DNA of 64,000 nt, taken from Zonotrichia leucophrys gambelii. Lineage: Eukaryota > Chordata > Aves > Passeriformes > Passerellidae. The notes under the pieces are model-generated. The model ran no database searches. It saw nothing but the letters and a program-made list of their open reading frames with translations, and was not told the origin of the DNA. Of this stretch, positions 22,141-33,152 are shown in pieces (positions within the stretch are counted from its first letter, which is position 1; each line of letters starts with the position of its first letter). The position numbers were made by a program, and so were the translations under genes. The stretch is from NCBI RefSeq assembly GCF_028769735.1, contig NW_026992294.1, positions 1 through 64,000 of the forward strand. Direction: 5' to 3'.

Positions 22141-22740
22141 CTGAGCCAGTCTTAGGGTCTGGCTCATGAAAGAGCTGAACAGACAGTTGTGGCTCATGGT
22201 TTATTACAGGCAGTTGAACACCAGTACCACATCTACAATCACAGGTGTACTAAACTTTGAGGAACTGATAGCTCAAATTAGGAGAGCACCCTACCCATGG
22301 AGGACAACTCAAATTGCAGGAGACCCCCCTGAAAACAAAGGAAGCAGCAACAACAGTGGGCAAGTACTTCATAAAGTAGAAGTTGAGATTCGTCCTGAAG
22401 AATGTCAAGGCCTAACACCATGAAAAACCAAAGAAATATTCAATATTCAACTCAACTGCATTTAAAGAGATGGAAGAGAGAGATTCTGAGTGGGAAAAAG
22501 AAATTTTGTCATTAGTCCGAGTAATTAAACAACTTGAGCTACTAAGGGGTAACCTGTTCAGGCTAATGCTGCTGAGATTCATATGGTTTTTTCTACCCAG
22601 GAATGATATCAGTAATGATTCCAGCACACCCACACTGAGGATCAAGGTAACCATCGAAGGACAGCTTATCCTTATTGCAGGAGCAATCACTGCCAGCAGG
22701 AAGCAAACTTGGTTCACACATTAACAAGTTTAACCAACAG
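22141..22740 (+). pseudogene. Decayed ERV reverse-transcriptase-like fragment
   Basis: At 22,166-22,423 the frame reads LWLMVYYRQLNTSTT and FEELIAQIRRAPYPW, like the fingers/palm start of a retroviral reverse transcriptase (LTVDYRxLN type). A second frame at 22,470-22,724 has no clear domain. It probably belongs with the protease-like segment upstream. Confidence 0.5.
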
Positions 22741-22859
22741 GGTGGAGTTACTTTTGTTATTTAAGCTAATAAATATGGTAACTTAGTACATGCATTCTAC
22801 ATAACGCATGCTTTTCAGTTGTAAGTGCAATTAATTGAATATGACCAGGGATTTTACCC

Positions 22860-24735
22860 ATTACCCAAATTAGATAACACTTCCAACATTATGTCCAAGG
22901 ATTGCTCCTACCAAAAAGGTGCCATGATAGAGAGGTCTGGGGTGGTCTTTACCTCCCATGTGCAGCCTTTCATCAGCACTGCAAACACTGGGGCTACATG
23001 CTTTCCTTCCTACAGAAAAGAACTCTCATTCTCATCCAGAAGCCCATCATTCAAACGTGGATACAACCTCCAGTATTATATATGCCCAAAGATGACTCTC
23101 ATACAAAAGCTGCCAGATCAGAAAGCTGTTGCTGATCTTTACCCCCCTAGGGCAGCCTGTAATCAGCACCTAAACCACTGGGGCTACGTGCTTTCCTTCC
23201 CATGGTAAAGCACATTCGTTTTATTTCAGGAGCTCTGTCCATTGGAGGTAAAGGCCAGCAAGACCTGTCAGTCCACATTTTGTGTGGGAGCAATCCTTGG
23301 ATGTTTTCAGTACTGGAGGTGGTATCCAAATTTCAGTGATGAGGTCCTTAAAGATGACTGAAGCACTTTTAGAGGGGATGGAAAACACCTAGACCCAGGG
23401 TTCAAAGAGCAGATTACATGCTGCCCCAGGGGAGGTAGAATTCAGCAACAATTTTCTGACCTGACACATATTGCGTGGGAGCAATCCTTGGATATATTTA
23501 ATATTGGAAAGTTGTCTCCAAAGTAAGGTGGTGGACTCCTGAAGAGGAATAAAATTATTTTCCATGGGGAGAAAAGGACATAACCCACTGTTCTTGCGCA
23601 AATATGCTTCCCAGGGGAGGTAAAGGCCACAAAGATGTTTCTGCCCTGGATCATTTTGTGTTATATAATCACTGGAAGTATTCAGTGTTGGAGTGTGGTT
23701 CCAAATGCTGCAACTGTGCTCCTGAACATGAATGACAGTACCTTTCCTTGGGAAGGCAAACACATAATCTGCTGGTGGTGTTCAGATGACTGCAAAGTGA
23801 AGGTAAAAGACAGCAACAGTTTTCCGTCGTTACATTTTTGTATGGGAGGAATCCTTAGACATTCAATATCGGAGCTTGAATTCAAATGTCAGAACTCAGG
23901 CCCTGAAAGTGAATGACAGTACTTTTCCTAGAAAAATGAAATTTCCAGTCCTTATGCTGGTGCTACAGATAATCATCTGCCTGGTAGAGAGACATGCCAG
24001 CAAGACCTTGCTGTTCTGGAGCCTTTATTTGGGAGGAATCCTTGGACATACTCAACATTGCAGGTGATTTACAAAATTGTGTGTTTGATTCCTGAAATGG
24101 AATGAGAGTGCTTTTACATGGGAAGGAAAGCAGCTAACCACAGATTATAAATTGAAGAGGGGAGGAAAATGCCAGCAAGACTTTTCTGCCCTAGTCTGTT
24201 TGGTGTGAGAGCAATGTCTAGAGCTGAGATGTATTCAATACTGGAACTCAGCTCCAAATGCTGCAACTAGGTTCTTCAATGTGAATGGCAGTACCTATTC
24301 TTGTGAAGGGAAACACCTTGTCCGACTGATGGTGCTGCAGATGATCATCTGCCAGGTGGAGGTGAAGGCCAGCAAAATGTTTTCATCCTAAAACACTGTG
24401 ACTAGTGATTTATTTTCCAAGAAAAAAGTGTCATTCCCTTTCAGGAACACATATAAGGAATTTGGAAACCACCTCTACTAATAAGTATGTCCAAGGATTT
24501 CTCCAACAGAATAGATGCCTGGAGAGATAGATCTTGCTTGCCTTTTTCCTTTCTTGGGCTGACAGTCATCTGCAGCACCAACAATAGGACTAGGTGTTTC
24601 TCCTCCCAAGGAAATGTGTTGGTGCCAAGCTCAAAATTTGGATCCATCCAAGGATTGCTCCCACACAAAATGTTCCAGGACAGAAAGGTCTTTACCTTGC
24701 CTGGGCAACCTCTCATCTGCCCCTCAAACATTGGC
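22860..24735. repeat. Satellite array, about 185-bp monomer, with orientation switches
   Basis: A key phrase, ccaaggattgctcc or its reverse gcaatccttgg, recurs at 22,895, 23,086, 23,291, 23,482, 23,666, 23,849, 24,036, 24,212, 24,491 and 24,648. Spacings within one orientation run from 157 to 191 bp, mostly 176-191. The first two units read in one direction, the next six (about 23,215-24,390) are inverted, and the last two return. Units are diverged by many substitutions. Frames in it are shadows. Confidence 0.85.
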
Positions 24736-25886
24736 TACCTGAGGCATCATGGGCCCACTGAGCCAGAAATAATTCACCCTTGTATGGCCAGTCCAGACCT
24801 CCCTGAGACACTTTAATCCTGGCAGCCCCATCCTCCTGTCCTGTTGTGATGCTTTTCAGTGCCCGACTCTTGGGCACGTGAGCATCCACAGGAGGGACTT
24901 TCACAATCAGTTTATCCATTGGCAGTGACGTCTTGCCCCAGTCCAGCAGCCCAGATGAGTTTCCCTTGTGTTGCCAATTGCCCTTTTTCCATCGTTCCAG
25001 CCACCCCATAGAGCATTTGCCACGATCCATGAGTCAGTGCAGAGGCACAGTGTTGGCCACTTCTCTCATTCAGCCATATCCAAAGCCAGCTGGATGGCTT
25101 TAAGCTTTATGCTCTGTAACGTGACTGGATGCACCTTGTCCTTCAGTGACTTCCACAAGTTGTTATGTAGGACTCCATACAGCAGCTTTCCCTTTTTGAT
25201 GCATCCCTACATGCATTTTGATGCATTATTCCTGCCTAATATGGCAGGAACCATCAGTAAAGAGAGAGTGACGCTTTTCATTTTCTGGTAGTCAGGGTGT
25301 CCTTAGCATGTGCCACCTTCGCCTCTTCCCCTTCTGATGATAATTTGAAATTTTTGCCTCAGGTCCAGTTCGTAATGACTTCCAAGATCCCTTTCCCTTG
25401 GAACACCCAGCCCAACACTGGCAGCCGGGTGTCAGTAGAAGCTGTGCTTTGGTGCCAATCACTTCTGTCACAGATGGAACCTCCTCATAAGCTGCCAGTA
25501 CCTACAGTGTGGTGTGAGGGTATAGCTGGCTTCAGATCCTTTGTATCCCAGACTCAAGAACCATAGGGTGGTCCTCAAACTTCCCCAGGTTCCTTCTGCC
25601 AGAGGCTCCAGGGTAGACCATTCTCCCCGGCTGCAGTGTGGAGCATGTTTTCCACACCTTGTCATGTCCTGACTGGTCCAACGGCTACTATTGGAACAAT
25701 CACCTCTTTAATTTGTTCAAAAGCATGTTGCTGCTATTTTGTTGACCACATCCACTGGAATCTGACAATGTCCATATTGCTGTTTTACCTTTTAAAAACT
25801 GAATTTCAAGGTCCCTTGACTTTACTCTGTTTTATGGCAAAACGAGCAATCAGGAGGATCTGGATTATCTTCTCCCCTTCTCTGCT
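24736..25886 (-). pseudogene. Decayed ERV pol, minus strand (integrase, RNase H, reverse transcriptase remains)
   Basis: The minus-strand frame at 24,713-25,030 reads RIKVSQGGLDW and KGELFLAQWAH, closely similar to a plus-strand segment at 39,735-39,800 (RIKVSQVGLDW, KGELFLVQW). Sequence at 25,000-25,150 mirrors the RNase H-like part at 39,080-39,240. So the same ERV family lies here in the opposite orientation. No full domain remains open. Confidence 0.6.
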
Positions 25887-26226
25887 GTGGCACCCTTTTG
25901 CTGCCTTGGACTCCAGCTCATACTGAAGTTCCAACATGTCCAGCATGGCAGCACTCAGTCAGGGTCATGGCAGTCCACTGTCAGTGTCCACTCTCCACAG
26001 GACTCAGGCAGGGGCCGTGTGGGGCTACTGGGGGGTGAGCGAGTCTTGCTGAGCACGCCCAGCTCTCCAGTCCACGGATCAGCTCATGGATGGGGTCCTG
26101 AAGTCCCAGTTGGTGCCATGTTGCCAATGGGACACTGTTGTGCTGGCCATCAGTACCTGCTGTTCTTCATCCCTCAGCAGTCCCACAGCAGAAGGGTCCT
26201 CTGAAAGACCAAGCAAGGATTCAGCT
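25887..26226. repeat. Inverted near-identical copy of 325-665, ending at the gap
   Basis: See 325-665. The left edge is sharp at 25,887 and the right edge is the run of N. A G missing near 26,216 is the only difference found. Confidence 0.85.
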
Positions 26227-26236
26227 NNNNNNNNNN
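26227..26236. other. Assembly gap (10 N)
   Basis: Ten N bases join ERV-like DNA to TMEM145 exon sequence. The real distance and the continuity across it are unknown. Confidence 1.
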
Positions 26237-27967
26237 TGGTGACAGTGATGGCGATGGCATTGCATAACCAGCTGAAGGCCCCGAAGTGCAGCAAAATGAG
26301 CCTGCGCCCAGCAGGTGACTTGTAGGGGTGCGTCACTCGACCAGGGTCAAAATACTGCCTCTCCCCCCAAAGATAAACCCCACAAAGCCAAACACCATCA
26401 CAATACCCCATACCCCTCCAAATGCCTCCTATATTCCCCAAATACAGCTAGGCACATGGGTCTCACCTGAACCTCACAATTATAAAGCACCTTATGTTGG
26501 TCAGAGAACTGCCCCTGCATCCCAAAATAGCCCTCCAAATACCCACAAACCCTCCCTAAACCGCACAAATACAAGTGGGTGTAGGAGTCTCACCTGGGCC
26601 TTGTAGGGGACGATGCTGTACAGGGTCATGTACATGGAGAGCTGGATGGAGCTCCCCAGTCTGATGTGGCCCCTGAAAGCACCAACCCTGTGGGTGCCCC
26701 ATAGAGAACCCCAAAACTACTCCACACCTCCCCCCCCAAATGCTCTATAGGGACCCCTGACTGTCCCATAGTGACTCACAGCTGCCCCTGTGCCCCCCAG
26801 CCACCTCCCCATATCCTCCGTAGTACCTGTGATGGAAAACCACTTGCCCAGCAGGATGAGCATGAGGAAAATGAGGAAGCTGATAGGGTGGGGGGAGCAG
26901 CTGGCATGGGGATATGGGGAGGGCTGGGTACCCCCCTTCATCACGCCCCCCACACGAGGGGCTGTGCCCCCCCACACCTCCTGTACTCCCCCAAGCCCCT
27001 CATTACCTCCCATGACTTCAAAGCGCCCTTGTGCTCCCCCATATCCCCTACACTTTGCTGTGAAAGCTCTCCCAAATGCACCCAGAAGCCCCAGCCCTTT
27101 CAAATCTCAATATGCCCCTCGGACCCCGACACCTCCCAGTTTCTGAAGATCCCCCAAATCCCAATATAACTTCCCCAGGCCCCAATGCTCTCCAGTCCCC
27201 ACAGCTGCTGCTGGCTCCCACAGACCTGCCCATAGCTCCACTTGTTCCCCCTTCACACTCCATGCTGGCAGCCACTATGAGCATCTTGCAGGTGGTGTGG
27301 AGCAGCTGCCATCCCTAGACCAGGTCTGGGGCGACTATGGGGGGTGAGCACCAGATCTGTCAAAACACTGCCTCCCCCAGGCCCCCTTGAAGCTCAGATT
27401 TCCCCCCAGCTGCTCACTGATGAATAACATGAGCGTGATGATGAAGACGAGGAGGAAGGTGGGGGGAGGGGTGAGAAGGGGTTCACCCCATGAAGCCCCC
27501 CAAAACCCACCAGACTATCCACAGTCGCCCCCTGCATTGCAGCCCCAGCATCATTCCCCTTTGTACTCCAACCCCTTCAGCTTCCTCAGATCTCAATAAC
27601 CTCCAATATATTCCCCATACTGATGCACTCCAATCCTTCCAACCCCTCAAACCCCTAAACAATCCTCCAGATCCTCATATACTTCCCCAATCCCTGCAGC
27701 CCCCCAGACCACCATAACTCCCTATACAGCCGCAGACCCTGATATACAGCAATCCCTTCAGCCCCTCCAGACCCCCTAGACCCCAATAAGCCTCCTCAAA
27801 CCCCCGTAACCCCCAATATACCCCGCGATCTCGATGCACGCCAGTCGTCCTCGCAATGTCTTTCCCCCGGCCGCGGCAGCACCGAACTCATTGGCCGAGA
27901 GGTGCCGCGTCCGGAAGGAATCCCCTTTGGTCGGCACCATCTCGTACTCCAGCTCCAGCCCATCGCC
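26237..27967 (-). pseudogene. TMEM145: TMEM145-like gene, incomplete set of exons
   Basis: TMEM145 is a multipass membrane protein of the GOST/GPR180 type. Minus-strand exons are recognisable in order. 27,883-27,967 gives GDGLELEYEMV...SFRTRHLSANEFG, with good splice sites. About 27,421-27,462 gives TFLLVFIITLMLFIS, without an AG acceptor. About 27,258-27,314 gives WQLLHTTCKMLIVAAS. About 26,832-26,886 gives SFLIFLMLILLGKWFSIT. About 26,590-26,674 gives GHIRLGSSIQLSMYMTLYS. Up to about 26,360 is QYFDPGRV...YKSPAG...AITVT, which runs into the gap. The exon that should encode the segment before SFLIFL was not found, nor were N-terminal exons. Frames that remain are open. It is either a decayed copy or a poorly assembled functional gene. 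Human TMEM145 is on 19q13.2. Confidence 0.75.
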
Positions 27968-29270
27968 CTGGGGGGAAGATGGGGGGTACTCGCCCCACAT
28001 TTGCTGAGGGCTACGCATCACCAGCTGCGGCCGCTGCACAGCACAGTCCCTGCAGCCCCCCCGCACACCCCCATAATTCCCCCGTGCACCCCAGTCCCTG
28101 CAGCCCCCAAATCCCCCGAGCCGGTTTATAATCCCCCAGACCCAAATATGCCCCCTCATCCTGATGGACCCCCACTCTCCAGGCCCCCCACACTCCCGAC
28201 AGGGCCCGCCTCGATGCTGCACGGACCACGCCCCCAAGTCAGGCCACGCCCCCGAGTCAGGCCACGCTTCCTACGCAGCACCTGGACAGCGCGTCTGTGC
28301 CCGGTGGTACTGGGCAGTACAAGCCAGTACGGCGCCGTACGGCCCAGCAGCACCCCGTACACTCCAGTGTAACTCAGCACAACCCATCACAGCTCAGTAT
28401 AGACCAATATAGCCCAGTATAAGAGAGCATAACCCAGTACAGCCCAGTATTTTCCCCGAAGGAACCAAAACCAGGTGGTTCAGTCTAAGGAAGGGGAAGA
28501 GGAACAAAGAGAAGCATGTGGCAGCAGGGGGACGGCACGGGATGGGGGTGGGGGATAGGGAGGGGAAGAGGCTTGGGTGTCCCAGGGATTCCCCCCAGAC
28601 TCTGGGAGTCTGCACCAGGGGGGCGACCCAGCTGTGTGGCCTGGTACCCCTTGCCAGCCCCCCGGGGACCCTTAAATCCGTCCAGGCAGGGGCCTCCCCC
28701 ACCCACGTCACAGGGAGGTGGGTGGGGCAGTGGTGACAAAAAGTGATACCCCAAACTTCCTGTTTCTAACCCCAAAATCACCCAAAGCAGAGGCAGTGGC
28801 ACGGTGGGAACTTGATGGGGAGCAGGGGGTCCCCAAAATCCCTCTGGGACTGGGGGGCAAGGGGTCCTTGGGTTGTGTGGAGGTTCTTTGGTCCTGGGGG
28901 AGGCCCCTGGGCCGTGATGGGGGTCCCTGGGGTGTGTCTGCCTGGGCTGTGGATGGAAGGGGTCTCTGGGCCCTGAAGGAAATCCCTGGAGTGTGTGTGT
29001 GAGGCCCTGGGGTGTGGACAAGGAGTCCTTGCACGCAGAGTGGGGATCCTGGTATTCTGGTGGGGTGTGGATGAGGGTTCTCTGGGCCCTGAGTAGGGTC
29101 TTTGGGATGGTGGTGAGGTCCCTGGGTTGCAAGGGGGATCCCTAGCGTGGTGGGGATCCCTGAGCCCAAGGTGTAGTCCCTGGGCCTCGAAGGGGGTCTC
29201 TATGGTACCAAGCCTCATCCTACTCTCTCTCTCTCCTACTGCATCCAGGATCTCCCCAGGGTGAGTCAGG
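27968..29270. other. TMEM145-TLR21 interval: minisatellites and GC-rich DNA
   Basis: 28,290-28,450 repeats cccagtataacccagtac-type units of about 12-20 bp. 28,830-29,215 repeats ggtccctggggt-type units. A polypyrimidine run ctctctctctc at 29,224 and catccag at 29,242-29,248 could be an acceptor for a 5' UTR exon of TLR21. No coding exon is supported. Confidence 0.5.
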
Positions 29271-32200
29271 ATGTGCACTCCACTGCTGGTGACACTGGTG
29301 ACACTGGTGATGGTGCCTGCAGGGGTCTTTCCCTATGGCTTCCACAACTGCATCCAGGCACCATGGGACCCTGGGCTGTTCCGCTGCATCCAGCGCTTCC
29401 TGAGCACTGTGGGGGCTGCAGTGGACGACCTTCCCTCCACTGCTACATCCCTCAACCTCTCTGTCAACATCTTGCGCCAGGTGCCCCCCAGTGCCTTTGC
29501 CCACCTGCCGCGGCTCTGCATCCTTGATCTGACCCACAACCAGCTGGAACTCCTGGCCCCAGGGGCTTTCTCGGGGCTGTCAGCACTGGCTCACCTAAAC
29601 CTGGCCCACAACAACATCTCAGTGCTGGCCACAGGTGTGTTTACCGGGCTGGGCAACCTGAGCACACTGCGGCTGGACCACAATCCGCTACAGAAGGTGG
29701 CCCCCAGGGCTTTCCAGGCTCTGGCTGCACTCAGCACACTCTGGCTGCGGGGTGGCCGGCTCAGTGCACTGGAGACTGTGGCCATGGCTGTGGGGAATCT
29801 GACACACCTAGACCTGCTCGACCTGTGTGGCAACATGCTGTCCACACTGGGCCCGGGGCTGCCGCCCACACTGAGGGTCCTGTACCTCTGCAACAACTCC
29901 CTGGGAGCTCTTTCAGGGGCCACCTCTGCGGTGATACCCCCAGGGCTGCGTGTGCTCGACCTGTCCTACAACAACATCTCAGACCCTGCACTGCTCTCTC
30001 ACCTGTGCCTGAACAACCTGACACACCTGCACCTGGCTGGGAACCCGCTGGACGTAGTACAGCTGCTGCGCGTGGCTGGAATCTCCCCGCGTCAGGTGGA
30101 CGTGTCAGGGCTACAGGTGAACACAAGCGGCCTGGAATACCTGTGCAAGCAGCTGAGAGGACAGAGGCTGCAGAGGCTGCAGCTGCAGCACATGAACCTT
30201 ACATCAATGCCCAAAAGGGCTCTGGCCGAGTGTCCGGTGCTGGGTGCCCTGGATGTGTCTGGCAACCGGCTGCGGCATTTGGGCTGCATAGGGCAGCTGC
30301 TGAACCCGAAGCAGCATGCAGCACTGCGTGAGCTGGTGGCTGAGCACAACTTGCTGCAGCGACTGCCATCGTGCAAAGGGACCCCAGTTCTGAAGCAGCT
30401 GCACAATGTGTCCCTGCGCTTCAACCGCATCTTAGTGGCCGGTGCGGGTGCTTTTGACAATGCACCAGCACTGCGGCAGCTGCGGCTGGATGTGAACGGG
30501 CTGGCACGGCTGCACCGCGCAGCGCTGCGTGGACTCCGCAACCTGAGGCACCTGCGCCTTGACAACAACCTGCTCACTGACCTCCTGCCCGGCTCCTTTG
30601 CTGACCTGCACCAGTTGGAAGACCTCAACCTGCGCAACAACCGTGTGGCCGTGCTCTTCCCTGGCGCCTTCAAGGGGCTTGACCGCCTGCAGACCCTTGA
30701 CCTGGGCGGGAACAACTTGCGGCACTTGGCAGCCAAGGCATTTCAGGGCCTCCCGCGGCTTTGCCGGCTTTACCTGGACCGCAACCGGCTGCTGGAGGTG
30801 AGGGTGGCCGCATTCCAGCCGGTGCAGGTGACACTGGGCGTGCTGGACCTGCGTGCCAATGGGCTGCGCTACCTGAGCCGACACCTGCGGCAGCTGCCAC
30901 CTTTCCGCTACCTACATAACCTCTATGACCTGAAGCTGCAGGCACAGCAGCCATATGGGATGCGTGTGGTCCCACAACGCTTCTTCCAGGGCCTCAGTGC
31001 CTTGCGCTCACTGTACCTGTCACAGAACTCGCTCTCGGCCATCCCTGCTGATGCCTTCGATGACCTGGCACAGCTGCAGTACCTGACACTGGCTGACAGC
31101 AGTGGCGGGATGGGCCACCTGCCTGCCGGCATCTTCAAGAACCTGAGCCAACTGCGCAGCCTGAACCTGGAGAGCGCAGGACTGCGCAGCCTTGGCCCTG
31201 AGGTCTTCGGAAATCTGACACAACTGAAGGAGCTGCGCCTGGCCAAGAACGGGCTGCGTACATTGGATGTGACTCTGGCCACCCGCCTCCCCGCCCTGCG
31301 CTATCTGGACCTGCGCAAGTGCCCACTGAGTTGCAGCTGTGCCAATGCCTGGCTGCCTGCCTGGCTGGCACGTGGGCCTGTGCAGGTAGTCTATCTGTAT
31401 AACTACACGTGTGGTGAGGTGGGTGGGGCCTCCGCATACCTGCACTGCTTTGACACGTGTGTGTGCTACCTGGACATGGGGCGGTACCTGTTTGCAGGGA
31501 CAGCACCGGCTGTGCTGCTGCTGCTGGTGCTGCCGCTGCTGCACCACCGTGGGTACTGGCGGTTGCGCTACCAGCTGTTCCTGCTGCGTGCCTGGGCACG
31601 TGGGCACTGGCGGCGGGAGCAGCGGCGCTACACCTATGACACCTTCGTGTCCTACAACTCTGGGGATGAGCGGTGGGTGCTGGAGGAGTTGGTGCCTGAG
31701 CTGGAGCGCGGAGCCCTGCGGCTCTGCCTGCACCACCGTGACTTTCGCCCTGGCCGCGCCATAGTGGACAACATCGTGGACGCTGTGTACAACAGCCGGC
31801 ACACGGTGTGTGTGGTGAGCCGTGGGTACCTGCGCAGCGAGTGGTGCTCGCTGGAGATCCAGATGGCCAGCTATCGCCTCTTCGACGAGCTGCGCGATGT
31901 CCTTGTCCTCATCTTCCTTGAGGACATCCCCGAGGCCGAGCTCTCGGCCTTCCATCGCATGCGACGTGTGCTGCTGCGGCGCACACACCTGCGCTGGCCC
32001 TCTGAGCCCCCTGCACAGCCCCTCTTCTGGGCAAAGCTCAGGTGTGCCCTGAGTGGGGGGGAAGAGGAGGAGGAGAGGGAGAGGGGGGGCAGGGAGGAAA
32101 GCCCTGGCACATCTGGGACCCCCGGGGAAGTTCTCCCTCAGGAAAGAAACGTTCTGCCCCAGAATCACTGCTTTTTATCTGGGGAAGGTGTCCTGTGGAG

Positions 32201-32462
32201 TGGGGCTGATGGCAGCAAGGAGGAAGAGGAGAATGAGGAGAGGAAGATGGAGGACAGGGAGGGAGGCTGCCCTGACAGAACTGGGACCGCTGTGGAGGTC
32301 TCCCCTCAGAAAAGCAGTTTTCTGCCCCAGAATCACCGGCTTTTCTCTTGGGAATATGTTCTGCACAGTGGGGATGAAGGTAACAAGAAGGAGGAGGAGG
32401 AAGAGGAGGAGGAGGCAGGGGAGGAGGAGAAAGGTTGCTGGGAGAGAGAGAAGCTACTCTAG
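29271..32462 (+). CDS. TLR21: Toll-like receptor 21, with an extended acidic C-terminus
   Basis: TLR21 is an endosomal receptor for CpG DNA in birds, fish and amphibians. This frame of 1,063 codons is uninterrupted. A signal peptide occupies about 1-20, followed by FPYGFHNCIQ. Many leucine-rich repeats (LxxLxLxxNxL) run from about 55 to 675. A cysteine-rich cap with CSCANAWL lies at about 683-735 and a membrane helix (LFAGTAPAVLLLLVLPLL) at about 738-756. The TIR domain spans about 786-925, with box 1 YDTFVSY, box 2 RDFRPG and box 3 FW. The start is the first ATG after a likely 5' UTR acceptor and gives a proper signal peptide. Avian TLR21 is normally about 970 residues by my recollection; here about 138 more follow the TIR and are Glu-rich. 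Single-exon coding is normal for TLR21. It is the best-preserved host gene in the window. Confidence 0.93.
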   Translation: MCTPLLVTLVTLVMVPAGVFPYGFHNCIQAPWDPGLFRCIQRFLSTVGAAVDDLPSTATSLNLSVNILRQVPPSAFAHLPRLCILDLTHNQLELLAPGAFSGLSALAHLNLAHNNISVLATGVFTGLGNLSTLRLDHNPLQKVAPRAFQALAALSTLWLRGGRLSALETVAMAVGNLTHLDLLDLCGNMLSTLGPGLPPTLRVLYLCNNSLGALSGATSAVIPPGLRVLDLSYNNISDPALLSHLCLNNLTHLHLAGNPLDVVQLLRVAGISPRQVDVSGLQVNTSGLEYLCKQLRGQRLQRLQLQHMNLTSMPKRALAECPVLGALDVSGNRLRHLGCIGQLLNPKQHAALRELVAEHNLLQRLPSCKGTPVLKQLHNVSLRFNRILVAGAGAFDNAPALRQLRLDVNGLARLHRAALRGLRNLRHLRLDNNLLTDLLPGSFADLHQLEDLNLRNNRVAVLFPGAFKGLDRLQTLDLGGNNLRHLAAKAFQGLPRLCRLYLDRNRLLEVRVAAFQPVQVTLGVLDLRANGLRYLSRHLRQLPPFRYLHNLYDLKLQAQQPYGMRVVPQRFFQGLSALRSLYLSQNSLSAIPADAFDDLAQLQYLTLADSSGGMGHLPAGIFKNLSQLRSLNLESAGLRSLGPEVFGNLTQLKELRLAKNGLRTLDVTLATRLPALRYLDLRKCPLSCSCANAWLPAWLARGPVQVVYLYNYTCGEVGGASAYLHCFDTCVCYLDMGRYLFAGTAPAVLLLLVLPLLHHRGYWRLRYQLFLLRAWARGHWRREQRRYTYDTFVSYNSGDERWVLEELVPELERGALRLCLHHRDFRPGRAIVDNIVDAVYNSRHTVCVVSRGYLRSEWCSLEIQMASYRLFDELRDVLVLIFLEDIPEAELSAFHRMRRVLLRRTHLRWPSEPPAQPLFWAKLRCALSGGEEEEERERGGREESPGTSGTPGEVLPQERNVLPQNHCFLSGEGVLWSGADGSKEEEENEERKMEDREGGCPDRTGTAVEVSPQKSSFLPQNHRLFSWEYVLHSGDEGNKKEEEEEEEEAGEEEKGCWEREKLL

Positions 32463-32560
32463 AGCAACTTACCCTGGTGTAATGGGGATCCCCAGGGACA
32501 TTCCCAATCAAAAACATGTGGTTTTGTCTCAAAATCCCTGGTTATCTCTCGGATAGATGG
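32041..32560. repeat. Tandem repeat of 168-200 bp forming the TLR21 tail
   Basis: ctgccccagaatcac occurs at 32,154 and 32,322, with a decayed third version (tttgtctcaaaatccc) at 32,522. Each unit has a purine-rich GAGGAAGAGG block and a part coding LPQNHxxFSxExVLxSG. The first two lie inside the TLR21 frame. The third spans the stop codon. Another unit piece lies beyond the LTR at 33,153-33,240. Confidence 0.85.
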
Positions 32561-32590
32561 TTGTTAATTGCTGCCCCAAGATATGCAGGA

Positions 32591-33152
32591 TGTCTCTGTT
32601 TCGGCCCGCACGGCTTAAGAATGAGTCTGAACTCTTCAGTATTTGGTCTTCAAGTTGTTTATTAATTCTTATCTGTAAAATTTTCTTTCTGCCCAGCCAA
32701 GGTCTGCTCAGCAAGGCAGCCAAAGGCACTCTGACTGCCCCTGAGGCGGTGTTGTCTTTCTATACTACGAACTACGTATAAGATATTTACACTTAATTCC
32801 CAATACCTATCACCTATGTTAGACAGTGCACTCTAAACCAATCCCAAAGTGCCAGCATCACAGCAGAAAATGGAGAACAAGAAGAAAGGCTAGACACACC
32901 CAAGTTCGTCCATCTTGTCCCCATAACCCCCATACCAAAAATCCTAAAATCTACATTTTCACCCTGTGATAATATTATTATTATACTATTCAAACCTCTG
33001 TGACTTTCAGGTTTTCATACAAAGCTGGTAACTTGCTCCAGGGGTCATAATCAAATCCCCAGGTGTTCTGGGCTGTGTGCCAGGGTCTCCGAGCCCCCCG
33101 CTGGGGTCCTCAGCAACTCGGGACACCCGGAGGGACGTACTGAGTTCCGACA
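32591..33152 (-). mobile_element. Solo LTR just downstream of TLR21
   Basis: The element starts TGTCTCTGTTTCGG and ends GTTCCGACA. ttgtttattaattc near 32,655 gives a reverse polyadenylation signal. It splits the tandem repeat that forms the TLR21 tail. No clean target duplication was found; the left end may extend to about 32,560. Confidence 0.65.

Noticed and set aside
22860..24735. Zinc-finger or other protein coded by the repeated units
   Set aside because: No frame continues across units and monomer lengths (157-191 bp) are not multiples of three.
13267..27967. Idea that the window comes from the songbird germline-restricted chromosome, which carries decaying gene copies
   Set aside because: CENP-A-, TMEM145- and FCGBP-like remains would fit, but TLR21 is intact and nothing in the sequence is specific to that chromosome.
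28485..29278. Pro/His/Thr-rich minus-strand frames upstream of TLR21
   Set aside because: They follow a ccccagg-type minisatellite, and overlapping frames are all open for the same compositional reason.
30092..32168. Long minus-strand frames across TLR21 (up to 382 codons)
   Set aside because: They are antisense to a strongly coding, GC-rich leucine-rich repeat gene and have no domain of their own.
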